From contig NZ_FRBL01000009.1 in assembly GCF_900142605.1 (NCBI RefSeq), positions 310,001 to 374,000 on the forward strand: a stretch of DNA of 64,000 nt. The letters run 5' to 3'. Both the position numbers and the translations under genes were made by a program. A model generated the notes under the pieces. It ran no database searches and was not told the DNA's origin. It worked only from the letters and a program-made list of their open reading frames with translations. This DNA comes from Chitinophaga jiangningensis (GTDB taxonomy: Bacteria; Bacteroidota; Bacteroidia; Chitinophagales; Chitinophagaceae). Shown in pieces: positions 52,374-59,921 of the stretch (the stretch's first letter is position 1; each line of letters starts with the position of its first letter).

Positions 52374-53018
52374 TTAAATGGTAGGAGTAATTTTATACAC
52401 GCATCTGCGTGCGCCATTGATAATATGCTCCTGTCTGCTGACGTCCACTTCATTTCCTACGATGGAAACGAAGGTATTCATTTCGGAGGTGCAGATGTTA
52501 TCGCACTCCTGTGCCGCGCAACATATAGGACAGTGATTTTCAATGAAATAGTAAGTACCATCTTCTTTTTTCCATTCAGCCAGGTAACCTTCTTTACTAC
52601 GGATGGCTGCGAAGGCATCCAGGCGGTTTTCCAGGCCCGCTACCCCATCGAGGGCGGCATGGTATTTTTCCTGCTGATTTTTTTCTCTGGCGGACACTAC
52701 ACTTTCCAAAGCATCTTTGCCGAGTACGTTTTTGATGGTCTGGATCAGCTGCAGGGTGAGCTCAGTATGGCTGTCCGGGAAGCGGGCATTGCCGACGGCG
52801 GTGAGGCTCCAGATCTGTATCGGGCGACCTACCCCACGGGAGATGCTTTCGGGCTGTACCAGTCCTTCTTCCTGAAGTTTAACAAGGTGGAGGCGAGCTC
52901 CCTCACTGGTAATACCCAGCTCATCCGCCAGCTTTGAGGCTGGCAGCGGTCCTTTGGTCTTGAGCAGGGTCAAGATCCTGTCGGCAGCATTTCTGATTCG
53001 CGTTGGATATTTTTCCAA
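52374..53018 (-). CDS. sufR: SufR-like iron-sulfur-cluster-containing repressor
   Basis: The 214-residue protein has an N-terminal winged helix (RIRNAADRILTLLKTKGPLPASKLADELGITSEGARLHLVKLQEEGLV) and a C-terminal cluster domain with the Cys arrangement Cys163-x2-Cys166, Cys172, Cys176 and Cys206 (ENHCPICCAAQECDNICTSEM and NGARRCVYKI), as in cyanobacterial and actinobacterial SufR. Loss of the [4Fe-4S] cluster releases DNA and derepresses suf. It is divergent from the suf operon. No ATG precedes it; the start is a TTG at 53018 that lies inside the candidate operator, suggesting tight autoregulation. Assignment is by motif. Confidence 0.85.
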   Translation of the reverse strand: MEKYPTRIRNAADRILTLLKTKGPLPASKLADELGITSEGARLHLVKLQEEGLVQPESISRGVGRPIQIWSLTAVGNARFPDSHTELTLQLIQTIKNVLGKDALESVVSAREKNQQEKYHAALDGVAGLENRLDAFAAIRSKEGYLAEWKKEDGTYYFIENHCPICCAAQECDNICTSEMNTFVSIVGNEVDVSRQEHIINGARRCVYKITPTI

Positions 53019-53029
53019 GTTATTACTTG
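53016..53029. promoter_or_regulatory. sufR: Inverted repeat CAAGT-TATT-ACTTG: candidate SufR operator
   Basis: The 5-4-5 inverted repeat spans 53016-53029 and overlaps the -33 element (TTG at 53027) of the suf promoter as well as the TTG start codon of the regulator. Known SufR sites are CAA-containing inverted repeats of similar size. Inference from position and symmetry. Confidence 0.6.
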
Positions 53030-53055
53030 TTTTATTATCAAATGTCGTATTTTTG
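53027..53055 (+). promoter_or_regulatory. Bacteroidota-type promoter of the suf operon
   Basis: TTG at 53027-53029, an 18-bp spacer, and TATTTTTG at 53048-53055 match the phylum consensus TTG-N17-19-TAnnTTTG. Transcription should start near 53060-53063, about 205 bp before sufA. Confidence 0.75.
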
Positions 53056-53268
53056 TGTCAGCAAAAAAAAAGTTTTTTGAAAAATTGCCGCGGTACACGG
53101 GGCTGAAACTCAGCTTAATGCTGAATTTTCCAGGTAAAGGTTGTAATTTTGCATTCCTTATAAAATTTCGCCCGCCTACTGCAATCTTAAATACCGGGCA
53201 ACAGAACAGAAAAGTATACAATATTTCGGCCGGGCAACCGGCTTCAGTTATTTAAAAAGTGCTGATTT

Positions 53269-53595
53269 ATGATAACCGTTTCAGAAAAAGCAGGTGAATA
53301 TATTAAAGCATTGATGGAAAAAGAACATCATGCACCAGGTACTTTTGTTCGTGTAGGCGTAAAGGGTGGCGGATGCTCCGGCCTGGAATACGTCATGAAG
53401 TTTGAAACAACAGAAGAAGAAGGGGACCAGGTTTTCGAAGATAAAGGCATAAAAGTAGTGGTGCAGATGAAGAGCTTACTCTATCTCTACGGCACCCAGC
53501 TGGATTATTCCGATGGGCTGAATGGCAAGGGATTGTACTTTAACAACCCGAATGCTACCAGAACCTGCAGCTGCGGCGAAAGCTTCGCAGTATAG
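53269..53595 (+). CDS. sufA: Iron-sulfur cluster assembly scaffold, SufA/IscA type
   Basis: A 108-residue HesB/IscA protein: MITVSEKAGEYIKALMEKEH, FVRVGVKGGGCSGLEYVMKF with the first cluster Cys, and the C-terminal GLYFNNPNATRTCSCGESF with the CSC pair. The three cysteines bind a transferable [2Fe-2S] or [4Fe-4S] cluster. It is the first gene of the suf operon, divergent from sufR, and preceded by a good promoter. Confidence 0.9.
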   Translation: MITVSEKAGEYIKALMEKEHHAPGTFVRVGVKGGGCSGLEYVMKFETTEEEGDQVFEDKGIKVVVQMKSLLYLYGTQLDYSDGLNGKGLYFNNPNATRTCSCGESFAV

Positions 53596-53651
53596 GCCAG
53601 GATTAGAAAAGCGATTTTCTAAATTCCCACAACTCAAAATCACAAAATTGT

Positions 53652-55097
53652 ATGATGAATAGTAACGAAATAATAGATGATATAGCCAATAAGGAGTATG
53701 AGTTTGGCTTTACCACCGATATTGAAATGGATATAGCACCTCCTGGGCTAAATGAAGATATCATCCGTTTTATTTCGGCGAAAAAGAATGAGCCGGAGTG
53801 GCTGTTGGAATGGCGACTGAAAGGCTACCAGGCGTTTAAAAAACTTAAATTTCCTACCTGGCAGCACTTCGATCTCCCTGAAATAGACCTGCAGGCACTC
53901 TCCTACTATGCAGCACCTAAGAAGAAAAAACAGCTGAATAGTCTGGATGAAGTAGATCCTGAACTGCTGGCAACATTCGAAAAACTGGGTATTCCGCTGA
54001 ACGAACAGAAAGCACTCACCGGTGTAGCCGTGGATGCCGTATTCGACAGCGTTTCTGTAGCTACTACCTTTAAGGGTAAACTGAAGGAAATGGGTGTGAT
54101 TTTCTGCTCCTTCGGTGAAGCGGTACAGGAATATCCTGACCTCGTTAAAAAATATCTCGGTACGGTAGTACCACACTCTGATAATATTTTCGCGGCCCTC
54201 AACAGCGCCGTATTCTCTGACGGTTCTTTCGTGTACATTCCCAAAGGCGTTCGCTGCCCTATGGAACTGAGCACCTACTTCCGTATCAACGCACAGAATA
54301 CCGGCCAGTTTGAACGTACCCTCATCGTGGCAGACGATAACAGCTACGTGAGCTACCTGGAAGGCTGTACCGCTCCTATGCGCGATGAGAACCAGCTGCA
54401 CGCCGCTGTGGTGGAAATCGTAGCCCTGGAAAATGCCGAAGTAAAATACTCCACCGTTCAAAACTGGTACCCTGGTGATAAAGACGGTAAAGGTGGTATC
54501 TACAACTTCGTAACCAAACGCGGTATCTGTAAAGGCGCAAACAGTAAAATCTCCTGGACACAGGTAGAAACCGGTTCAGCCATCACCTGGAAATATCCTA
54601 GCGTGATCCTGCAGGGCGATTACTCCGAAGGTGAATTCTACTCCGTAGCAGTGGTTCGTAACAAACAAATCGCTGATACCGGTACAAAAATCCACCACCT
54701 CGGTAAGGGCACCAAAAGCCGCATCATCTCTAAAGGTATCTCTGCCGGCCATGGCGATAACAGCTACCGCGGACTGGTATCTGTTGGCCCACGCGCAGAA
54801 AACGCCCGTAACTTTACCCAGTGCGACTCCCTGCTGATCGGTAACCAATGCGGATCTCATACCTTCCCGTATATCGAGTCAAGGAATAAATCCGCCATGA
54901 TCGAACACGAAGCCACCACTTCTAAAATCGGAGAAGACCAGATCTTCTACCTCAATGCACGTGGCATCGATACCGAAAAAGCCGTTGCACTCATCGTAAA
55001 CGGTTACGTTAAAGAAGTTCTGAACCAGCTGCCTATGGAATTTGCCGTAGAAGCACAGAAACTTTTATCTATCACACTCGAAGGAAGCGTTGGATAG
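53652..55097 (+). CDS. sufB: Fe-S cluster assembly scaffold SufB
   Basis: The 481-residue beta-helix protein has the SufB hallmarks: FGEAVQEYPDLVKKYLGTVVP, VYIPKGVRCPMELSTYFRINAQ, SYVSYLEGCTAPMRDENQLHAAVVEI, YFLPxG-type RGICKGANSKISWTQVETGSAITWKYPS and the C-terminal MIEHEATTSKIGEDQIFYLNARGIDTEKAVALIVNGY. Cys in SYLEGCTAP is the conserved cluster-binding or sulfur-accepting site. It acts with SufC and SufD as the central scaffold. Second gene of the operon, 56 bp after sufA. Confidence 0.97.
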   Translation: MMNSNEIIDDIANKEYEFGFTTDIEMDIAPPGLNEDIIRFISAKKNEPEWLLEWRLKGYQAFKKLKFPTWQHFDLPEIDLQALSYYAAPKKKKQLNSLDEVDPELLATFEKLGIPLNEQKALTGVAVDAVFDSVSVATTFKGKLKEMGVIFCSFGEAVQEYPDLVKKYLGTVVPHSDNIFAALNSAVFSDGSFVYIPKGVRCPMELSTYFRINAQNTGQFERTLIVADDNSYVSYLEGCTAPMRDENQLHAAVVEIVALENAEVKYSTVQNWYPGDKDGKGGIYNFVTKRGICKGANSKISWTQVETGSAITWKYPSVILQGDYSEGEFYSVAVVRNKQIADTGTKIHHLGKGTKSRIISKGISAGHGDNSYRGLVSVGPRAENARNFTQCDSLLIGNQCGSHTFPYIESRNKSAMIEHEATTSKIGEDQIFYLNARGIDTEKAVALIVNGYVKEVLNQLPMEFAVEAQKLLSITLEGSVG

Positions 55098-55175
55098 TTG
55101 GGAATTGGTTACAGCAATTAACCAGTAACTGATTACTGACAACTATTTAAACATACAGAACACAATAAAACAATC

Positions 55176-55940
55176 ATGCTGACGATTAAAAATCTGCACG
55201 CAGAAGTAGAAGGGAAAAAAATTCTGAAAGGCATTAACCTGGAAATTCCGAAAGGGGAAATCCATGCTATTATGGGACCTAACGGTTCCGGTAAAAGCTC
55301 CCTGGCATCCGTGCTGGCGGGCCGCGACAACTATACTGTTACAGAAGGTGAAGTTTGGTTCAATGGCAAAAATCTGCTGGAAATGTCTCCGGAAGATCGC
55401 GCCCGTGAAGGTGTTTTCCTGGCCTTCCAGTATCCTGTTGAAATCCCTGGTGTATCCAACATCAACTTCCTCAAAACTGCAGTAAACGAGGTAAGAACCT
55501 ATAAAGGACTGCCTCCTTTGGAAGCAAAGGAATTCCTGAAGCTGACTAAAGAAAAACAACAGCTGGTGGATTTTAATACCAACCTGATGAACCGTTCCCT
55601 CAACGAAGGATTCTCCGGTGGTGAAAAGAAACGTAACGAAATATTCCAGCTGGCCATGCTGAATCCTTCTCTGGCTATCCTGGATGAAACCGACTCTGGT
55701 CTGGATATCGACGCCCTGCGCATCGTTTCCAACGGCGTAAACAAACTGCGCGATGCCGAAAAATCATTCGTAGTAATTACCCACTATCAACGTCTGCTTG
55801 AATATATCGTTCCTGATTTTGTACACGTGCTGTACAACGGCCGCATCATCAAAACCGGTACTAAAGAACTGGCCCTGGAGCTGGAAGAAAAAGGTTACGA
55901 CTGGCTCAAAGAAGCAGAGCACCAGAAAGAATCAGTATAA
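55176..55940 (+). CDS. sufC: Fe-S cluster assembly ATPase SufC
   Basis: A 254-residue ABC ATPase: Walker A is GPNGSGKSSLASVL, the signature is SGGEKKRNEIFQLAML and Walker B is LAILDETDSGLDIDAL. The FSGGEKKRNE and ETDSGLD variants are specific to SufC. It drives conformational change of SufB-SufD during cluster assembly. Third gene of the suf operon, 78 bp after sufB. Confidence 0.97.
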   Translation: MLTIKNLHAEVEGKKILKGINLEIPKGEIHAIMGPNGSGKSSLASVLAGRDNYTVTEGEVWFNGKNLLEMSPEDRAREGVFLAFQYPVEIPGVSNINFLKTAVNEVRTYKGLPPLEAKEFLKLTKEKQQLVDFNTNLMNRSLNEGFSGGEKKRNEIFQLAMLNPSLAILDETDSGLDIDALRIVSNGVNKLRDAEKSFVVITHYQRLLEYIVPDFVHVLYNGRIIKTGTKELALELEEKGYDWLKEAEHQKESV

Positions 55941-55993
55941 TCAAATTACGACAGCCCATCATCTCTCGTAATTTATTAAAAAGCGTTAGCAAA

Positions 55994-57301
55994 ATGACAA
56001 GCGATACCATCATGATACCTTTTTACCAGGCTTTAACGGAAGACGTAAATGCACTGACGGCTCCGCAGGACTCCCTGCAGGAACTCCGCCGCAGCGCATT
56101 AGAACGCTTCTCCGCCACAGGACTCCCTACCCTGAAAACGGAAGCATGGCGTTTTACCAATATCCAGCGATTCCTGAAAGAGTATCCATATGAATTAACA
56201 AGTACACCGGCTACCACCACCGCCGATGTGGCCAACGAAGCCAACATCCCCGGACTGGATGCTTACCGTATCGTACTTGTAAACGGCCATCTGCAGGCAG
56301 ACCTCTCCAGCATTCCGGAAGGGAAAGGCATCCGCATCGGCGCCATGAGCGCCAGCACCGACGCCCCAGGCTTCGCTAAATGGTTCAATCAACATACCCA
56401 GGTGAACGGTGAACCGCTCGCCAATCTCAATACCGCCCTCTTTGCCGATGGACTTTTCATCGAACTGCAGGCAAACGTGAGCATCGATAAACCTATTCAC
56501 CTCATTCACGTATACACGTCCGACCGTCACGCATTTGTACAGCCACGTCACCTGTGGGTATTACAAAAAGGCGCTACGGCTACCGTGATCGAATCCACCG
56601 TACACCCTAAACAGGAAGCGGTAGCATTCTCCAACTGCGTAACCGAAGTAGTAGTGGCCGACAACGCTGAACTCTGGCACTATAACGTACAGCAAGGCGC
56701 GGAAAACTTCCGCCAGGTAAACACCACCGCTGCACAACAGGAAAGAGACAGCCGTTACCACCACTTCAACATCACCCTGCCTAATACCCCGTTCACCCGT
56801 AACAACCTGAGCGTAGTATTGCACGGCAGCAACACGGAAACCAATCTGAAAGGCATCTACCTGGCAACTGGTAACCAACACGTGGACAACTACACGTTCA
56901 TGAATCACCTCGTTCCTAACTGTAACAGCAATGAACACTATAAAGGTGTATTGCTGGAAAACGCCAACGCGGTATTCACCGGTAGAATCCATGTGCACCA
57001 GGAAGCACAGAAAACTAACGCCTTCCAGCAGAATAACAATATCCTGATGGGCGATAAAGCGACCATCAACTCCCAGCCACAGCTGGAAATTTATGCCGAC
57101 GATGTAAAATGCAGCCACGGCTTTACCGCCGGCCAGTTCAGCGAAGATGCCCTCTTCTACCTCCGCGCCCGCGCCATCGGTGAAGAAGCAGCTAAAGCCC
57201 TGCTGGTAAACGCATTCACCCACGATGTAACCGACGAAATCGCCGTACCTGCTTTACAGGAATACATCCAGGGTCAGATCGAGGCTATCATGAACAATTA
57301 A
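55994..57301 (+). CDS. sufD: Fe-S cluster assembly protein SufD
   Basis: A 435-residue protein with the SufB/D beta-helix: N-terminal helical arm (QELRRSALERFSATGLPTLKTEAWRFTNIQRF), IELQANVSIDKPIHLIHVYTSDRH, and the C-terminal NNNILMGDKATINSQPQLEIYADDVKCSHGFTAGQFSEDALFYLRARAIGEEAAKALLVNAF with the His of VKCSHG typical of SufD. It supports SufB-C and iron entry. Fourth gene of the operon, 53 bp after sufC. Confidence 0.96.
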   Translation: MTSDTIMIPFYQALTEDVNALTAPQDSLQELRRSALERFSATGLPTLKTEAWRFTNIQRFLKEYPYELTSTPATTTADVANEANIPGLDAYRIVLVNGHLQADLSSIPEGKGIRIGAMSASTDAPGFAKWFNQHTQVNGEPLANLNTALFADGLFIELQANVSIDKPIHLIHVYTSDRHAFVQPRHLWVLQKGATATVIESTVHPKQEAVAFSNCVTEVVVADNAELWHYNVQQGAENFRQVNTTAAQQERDSRYHHFNITLPNTPFTRNNLSVVLHGSNTETNLKGIYLATGNQHVDNYTFMNHLVPNCNSNEHYKGVLLENANAVFTGRIHVHQEAQKTNAFQQNNNILMGDKATINSQPQLEIYADDVKCSHGFTAGQFSEDALFYLRARAIGEEAAKALLVNAFTHDVTDEIAVPALQEYIQGQIEAIMNN

Positions 57302-57312
57302 GACGATACAAC

Positions 57313-58560
57313 ATGGAACATATTGCTAACATAGGAACCGCTGCACTCGATGTTGCCGCCGTCAGGAAGGACTTCCCCATCCTGCAGCAACAAGTGCATG
57401 GCAAACCGCTGGTATACTTCGATAACGGAGCTACCACGCAAAAGCCAAAAGTGGTAATTGACACATTAGAACGTTACTACGAAACATATAATAGCAATGT
57501 GCACCGTGGGGTACACCATCTGAGCCAGGTAGCCACAGACGCATTCGAGAAAGCCCGTAACATCGTAACCGGCTATATCAATGCGCCCGACAGCAGCCAG
57601 GTCATCTTCACAAAAGGTACCACCGACGGAATCAACCTAGTGGCCAGTGGCTTCAGCCGCCGCTTCCTGCAACCGGGCGACACCGTCATCATCTCCGCTA
57701 TGGAACACCATTCCAACATCGTTCCCTGGCAGATGGCCTGTGAAGACAATGGCGCCACCCTCAAAGTAATCCCTATCAACGATAAGGGTGAACTGATCAT
57801 GGAAGCCTTTGAAGCCATGCTCGATGATACCGTAAAAATTGTATCCGTCACCTACGTCTCCAATACGCTGGGTACCGTAAACCCGGTGGAAGATATTATC
57901 ACCGCAGCGCATGCACGTAATATCCCTGTGCTCATCGATGCCGCTCAGGCTATCCAGCACATCACGATCGACGTGCAGGCGCTCAAACCGGATTTCCTCG
58001 TGTTCTCCGGCCATAAAATCTACGGCCCTACCGGCACCGGTGTGCTCTACGGCTCCGAAGAATGGCTGAACAAACTGCCCCCTTACCAGGGCGGTGGAGA
58101 AATGATCAAAACCGTTACTTTCGAAAAAACAACGTACAATGTACTGCCCCATAAATTTGAAGCCGGCACACCGAATATCGCCGGCATCATCGGACTGGGC
58201 GCAGCCATCGAATACCTGCAGCAAACCGGTATTCCGGCCATTCAGCAATACGAAGAAGAACTGATGACCTACGCCATGGAACAGCTCCGCCAGATAGACG
58301 GTATCCGTTTTATCGGCGACGCTGCCAACAGAAGCGGTGCCATCTCCTTCCTCGTACACAACATTCACCCGTTTGATATGGGCGAATTGCTCGACCGCCA
58401 GGGAATAGCCGTACGCACAGGTCACCATTGCACCGAACCACTCATGAACCGCTTTAATATTCCGGGTACCGTGAGAGCATCCCTCTCCTTCTATAACACC
58501 ACGGAAGAAATTGATAAACTGGTGGCAGGTGTGAAACGCGCCAGCGCTATGCTGCTGTAA
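57313..58560 (+). CDS. sufS: Cysteine desulfurase SufS
   Basis: A 415-residue PLP enzyme. It starts with the family motif VRKDFPILQQQVHGKPLVYFDNGATTQKP, has the PLP lysine in VFSGHKIYGPTGTGVLYG, and the active-site cysteine in GIAVRTGHHCTEPLMNRF. It extracts sulfur from cysteine for the SUF pathway and passes it to SufE. Eleven bp after sufD. The antisense strand of 57637-58947 contains a long open frame that is a codon artefact. Confidence 0.97.
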   Translation: MEHIANIGTAALDVAAVRKDFPILQQQVHGKPLVYFDNGATTQKPKVVIDTLERYYETYNSNVHRGVHHLSQVATDAFEKARNIVTGYINAPDSSQVIFTKGTTDGINLVASGFSRRFLQPGDTVIISAMEHHSNIVPWQMACEDNGATLKVIPINDKGELIMEAFEAMLDDTVKIVSVTYVSNTLGTVNPVEDIITAAHARNIPVLIDAAQAIQHITIDVQALKPDFLVFSGHKIYGPTGTGVLYGSEEWLNKLPPYQGGGEMIKTVTFEKTTYNVLPHKFEAGTPNIAGIIGLGAAIEYLQQTGIPAIQQYEEELMTYAMEQLRQIDGIRFIGDAANRSGAISFLVHNIHPFDMGELLDRQGIAVRTGHHCTEPLMNRFNIPGTVRASLSFYNTTEEIDKLVAGVKRASAMLL

Positions 58561-58570
58561 ACAGGGGATT

Positions 58571-58993
58571 ATGACGATTAAAGAAAAACAGGAAGAGGTA
58601 ATAGACGATTTTTCCTTTATGGAAAACTGGGAGGATAAATATGAATATATTATCCAGCTTGGAAAAGAACTGCCCCTCATTCCGGAGCAATTCAAAACAG
58701 ACGATAACCTGATCAAAGGCTGCCAGTCCCGCGTGTGGCTGCACACCGAACTCAAAGACGGCAAGCTCTTTTTCTCGGCCGATTCAGATGCTGTCATCAC
58801 CAAAGGCCTCGTAAGCCTGATGATTTCCGTACTCTCCGGCCATACACCTAAAGAAATCGCTGAGGCAGAAATATTTTTTATAGACGCCATCGGCTTGAGC
58901 AGCCATCTCTCTCCCACCCGCTCCAACGGCCTGCTGAGTATGCTCAAACAGATGAAACTTTATTCCGTAGCCTACCAGGCTAAAAATAATTAG
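58571..58993 (+). CDS. sufE: Sulfur acceptor protein SufE
   Basis: A 140-residue SufE/CsdE protein with the sulfur-accepting cysteine in the motif DNLIKGCQSRVWLHTELKDG and the helical ends LMISVLSGHTPKEIAEAEIFFIDAIGLSSHLSPTRSNGL. It stimulates SufS and relays persulfide to SufB. Ten bp after sufS. Confidence 0.95.
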   Translation: MTIKEKQEEVIDDFSFMENWEDKYEYIIQLGKELPLIPEQFKTDDNLIKGCQSRVWLHTELKDGKLFFSADSDAVITKGLVSLMISVLSGHTPKEIAEAEIFFIDAIGLSSHLSPTRSNGLLSMLKQMKLYSVAYQAKNN

Positions 58994-58995
58994 TC

Positions 58996-59307
58996 ATGAG
59001 TGAAGTAACCTTAAGAGATCAGATCGAAGAACAACTCCGTACCGTATATGACCCGGAAATTCCGGTGAATATCTGGGAACTCGGACTGGTATATGCTATT
59101 AAGATCAACGATGATAACGCCGTAAACATCGACATGACACTTACCGCACCCGGTTGCCCTGTGGCGGGAGATATCATCCGCGAAGTGGAAGAAAAGGTGC
59201 GCAACCTGGAATCCGTTACGGATGTACATGTGCACCTCACCTTTGATCCGCCATGGACCAAGGAAATGATGAGTGAAGAAGCAAAGCTGGAACTGGGGTT
59301 CCTCTAA
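58996..59307 (+). CDS. DUF59/MIP18-family SUF-associated protein (SufT-like)
   Basis: A 103-residue protein with the DUF59 pattern RTVYDPEIPVNIWELGLVYAIKINDDNAVNIDMTLTAPGCPVAGDIIREVEEKVRNLESV, including the single conserved Cys in TAPGCP. Homologues such as SufT and MIP18 help mature particular Fe-S proteins. It begins 2 bp after the sufE stop, so it is the last gene of the operon, which is closed by a terminator. Confidence 0.9.
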   Translation: MSEVTLRDQIEEQLRTVYDPEIPVNIWELGLVYAIKINDDNAVNIDMTLTAPGCPVAGDIIREVEEKVRNLESVTDVHVHLTFDPPWTKEMMSEEAKLELGFL

Positions 59308-59315
59308 AATATTAC

Positions 59316-59348
59316 AAAGACTGATACGGAGGTGTCAGTCTTTTTTTT
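59316..59348 (+). terminator. Terminator of the suf operon
   Basis: Stem arms AAAGACTGA (59316-59324) and TCAGTC-TTT (59335-59343) enclose a loop and run into eight T residues (59341-59348). Confidence 0.88.
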
Positions 59349-59351
59349 GCC

Positions 59352-59424
59352 CCGGACTTCCTCCGGGCCTGCGGCCCGGAGGAAGTCCGGGAGATGTGGG
59401 CGCCGCGGCGCCCACATCTCCCGG
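59352..59424. repeat. Overlapping pair of perfect 18-bp GC-rich hairpins
   Basis: Hairpin 1: 59352-59369 with 59373-59390, loop TGC. Hairpin 2: 59387-59404 with 59407-59424, two-base loop. The two overlap by four bases (CCGG). The design matches the pair at 42907-42982. Confidence 0.85.
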
Positions 59425-59537
59425 AAAACAAAAACCTGCACACGGCCATAAATTCCCGCGCACTACTACGGCCGACGCGTAATTCGTATAGGCAGCACCG
59501 GCAGTATATCCCCAACTTCGAAAACACATAGCCCTAA

Positions 59538-59762
59538 CAATGGCGCCGAAGGTGACATTGGCATTCGCTCAACTCAAAAAAGCATCTCCCTCCAAAAAGC
59601 CTCCTGCGCGCAGCGCAGCACCCTCCAATGGCACCGAAGGTGACATTGGCTCTCGCTAAGATCAAAAAACATCTCCCACAAAAAGCACCCTGCGCGCAGC
59701 GCAGCACTCCTCCAATGGCACCGAAGGTGACATTGGCACCCGCTAAGATCAAAAAACACCCC
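59538..59762. repeat. Tandem array of 2.6 copies of an 88-bp unit containing two hairpins
   Basis: Units start at 59538, 59626 and 59713 with CAATGG(C/G)(A/C)CCGAAGGTGACATTGG. Each unit has a hairpin CCAATG..CATTGG with a GAA loop, an A-rich block, and a second hairpin CTGCGC-GCA-GCGCAG; the third unit is cut off before it. The array lies 160 bp upstream of the DUF4132 gene. Repeats differ by a few substitutions. Confidence 0.85.
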
Positions 59763-59921
59763 ACTTTTTTATAAATGCCACTGATATTTAGCTTTTTATT
59801 TTTCGATTTTATTTAATTTGTGCCGGAATTGCAAACAGAAACCACATTATTCACTTTTTAAAAATCCGCCCTTAGCGGAACCAGGCAGAGAATACCACTA
59901 AACTGAATCCATTTAAACCTT

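Larger units (their letters stand above)
59308..59921. other. 614-bp region without a gene, filled with palindromic repeats
   Basis: After the suf terminator come two overlapping hairpins (59352-59424), about 110 bp without obvious structure, the 88-bp tandem array (59538-59762) and an AT-rich leader to the DUF4132 gene. Open frames across the array are only repeats of GANVTFGAIGG and show no coding bias. Confidence 0.6.

Noticed and set aside
57637..58947. 436-codon open frame antisense to sufS/sufE
   Set aside because: Opposite two certain genes and without domain signal; codon-bias artefact.
59538..59762. Possible CRISPR array
   Set aside because: Only 2.6 copies, no unique spacers between short repeats, and no cas genes in the window.
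59534..59764. 76-codon minus-strand open frame across the 88-bp repeats
   Set aside because: The translation merely repeats the DNA repeat units, and copies shift relative to the frame.
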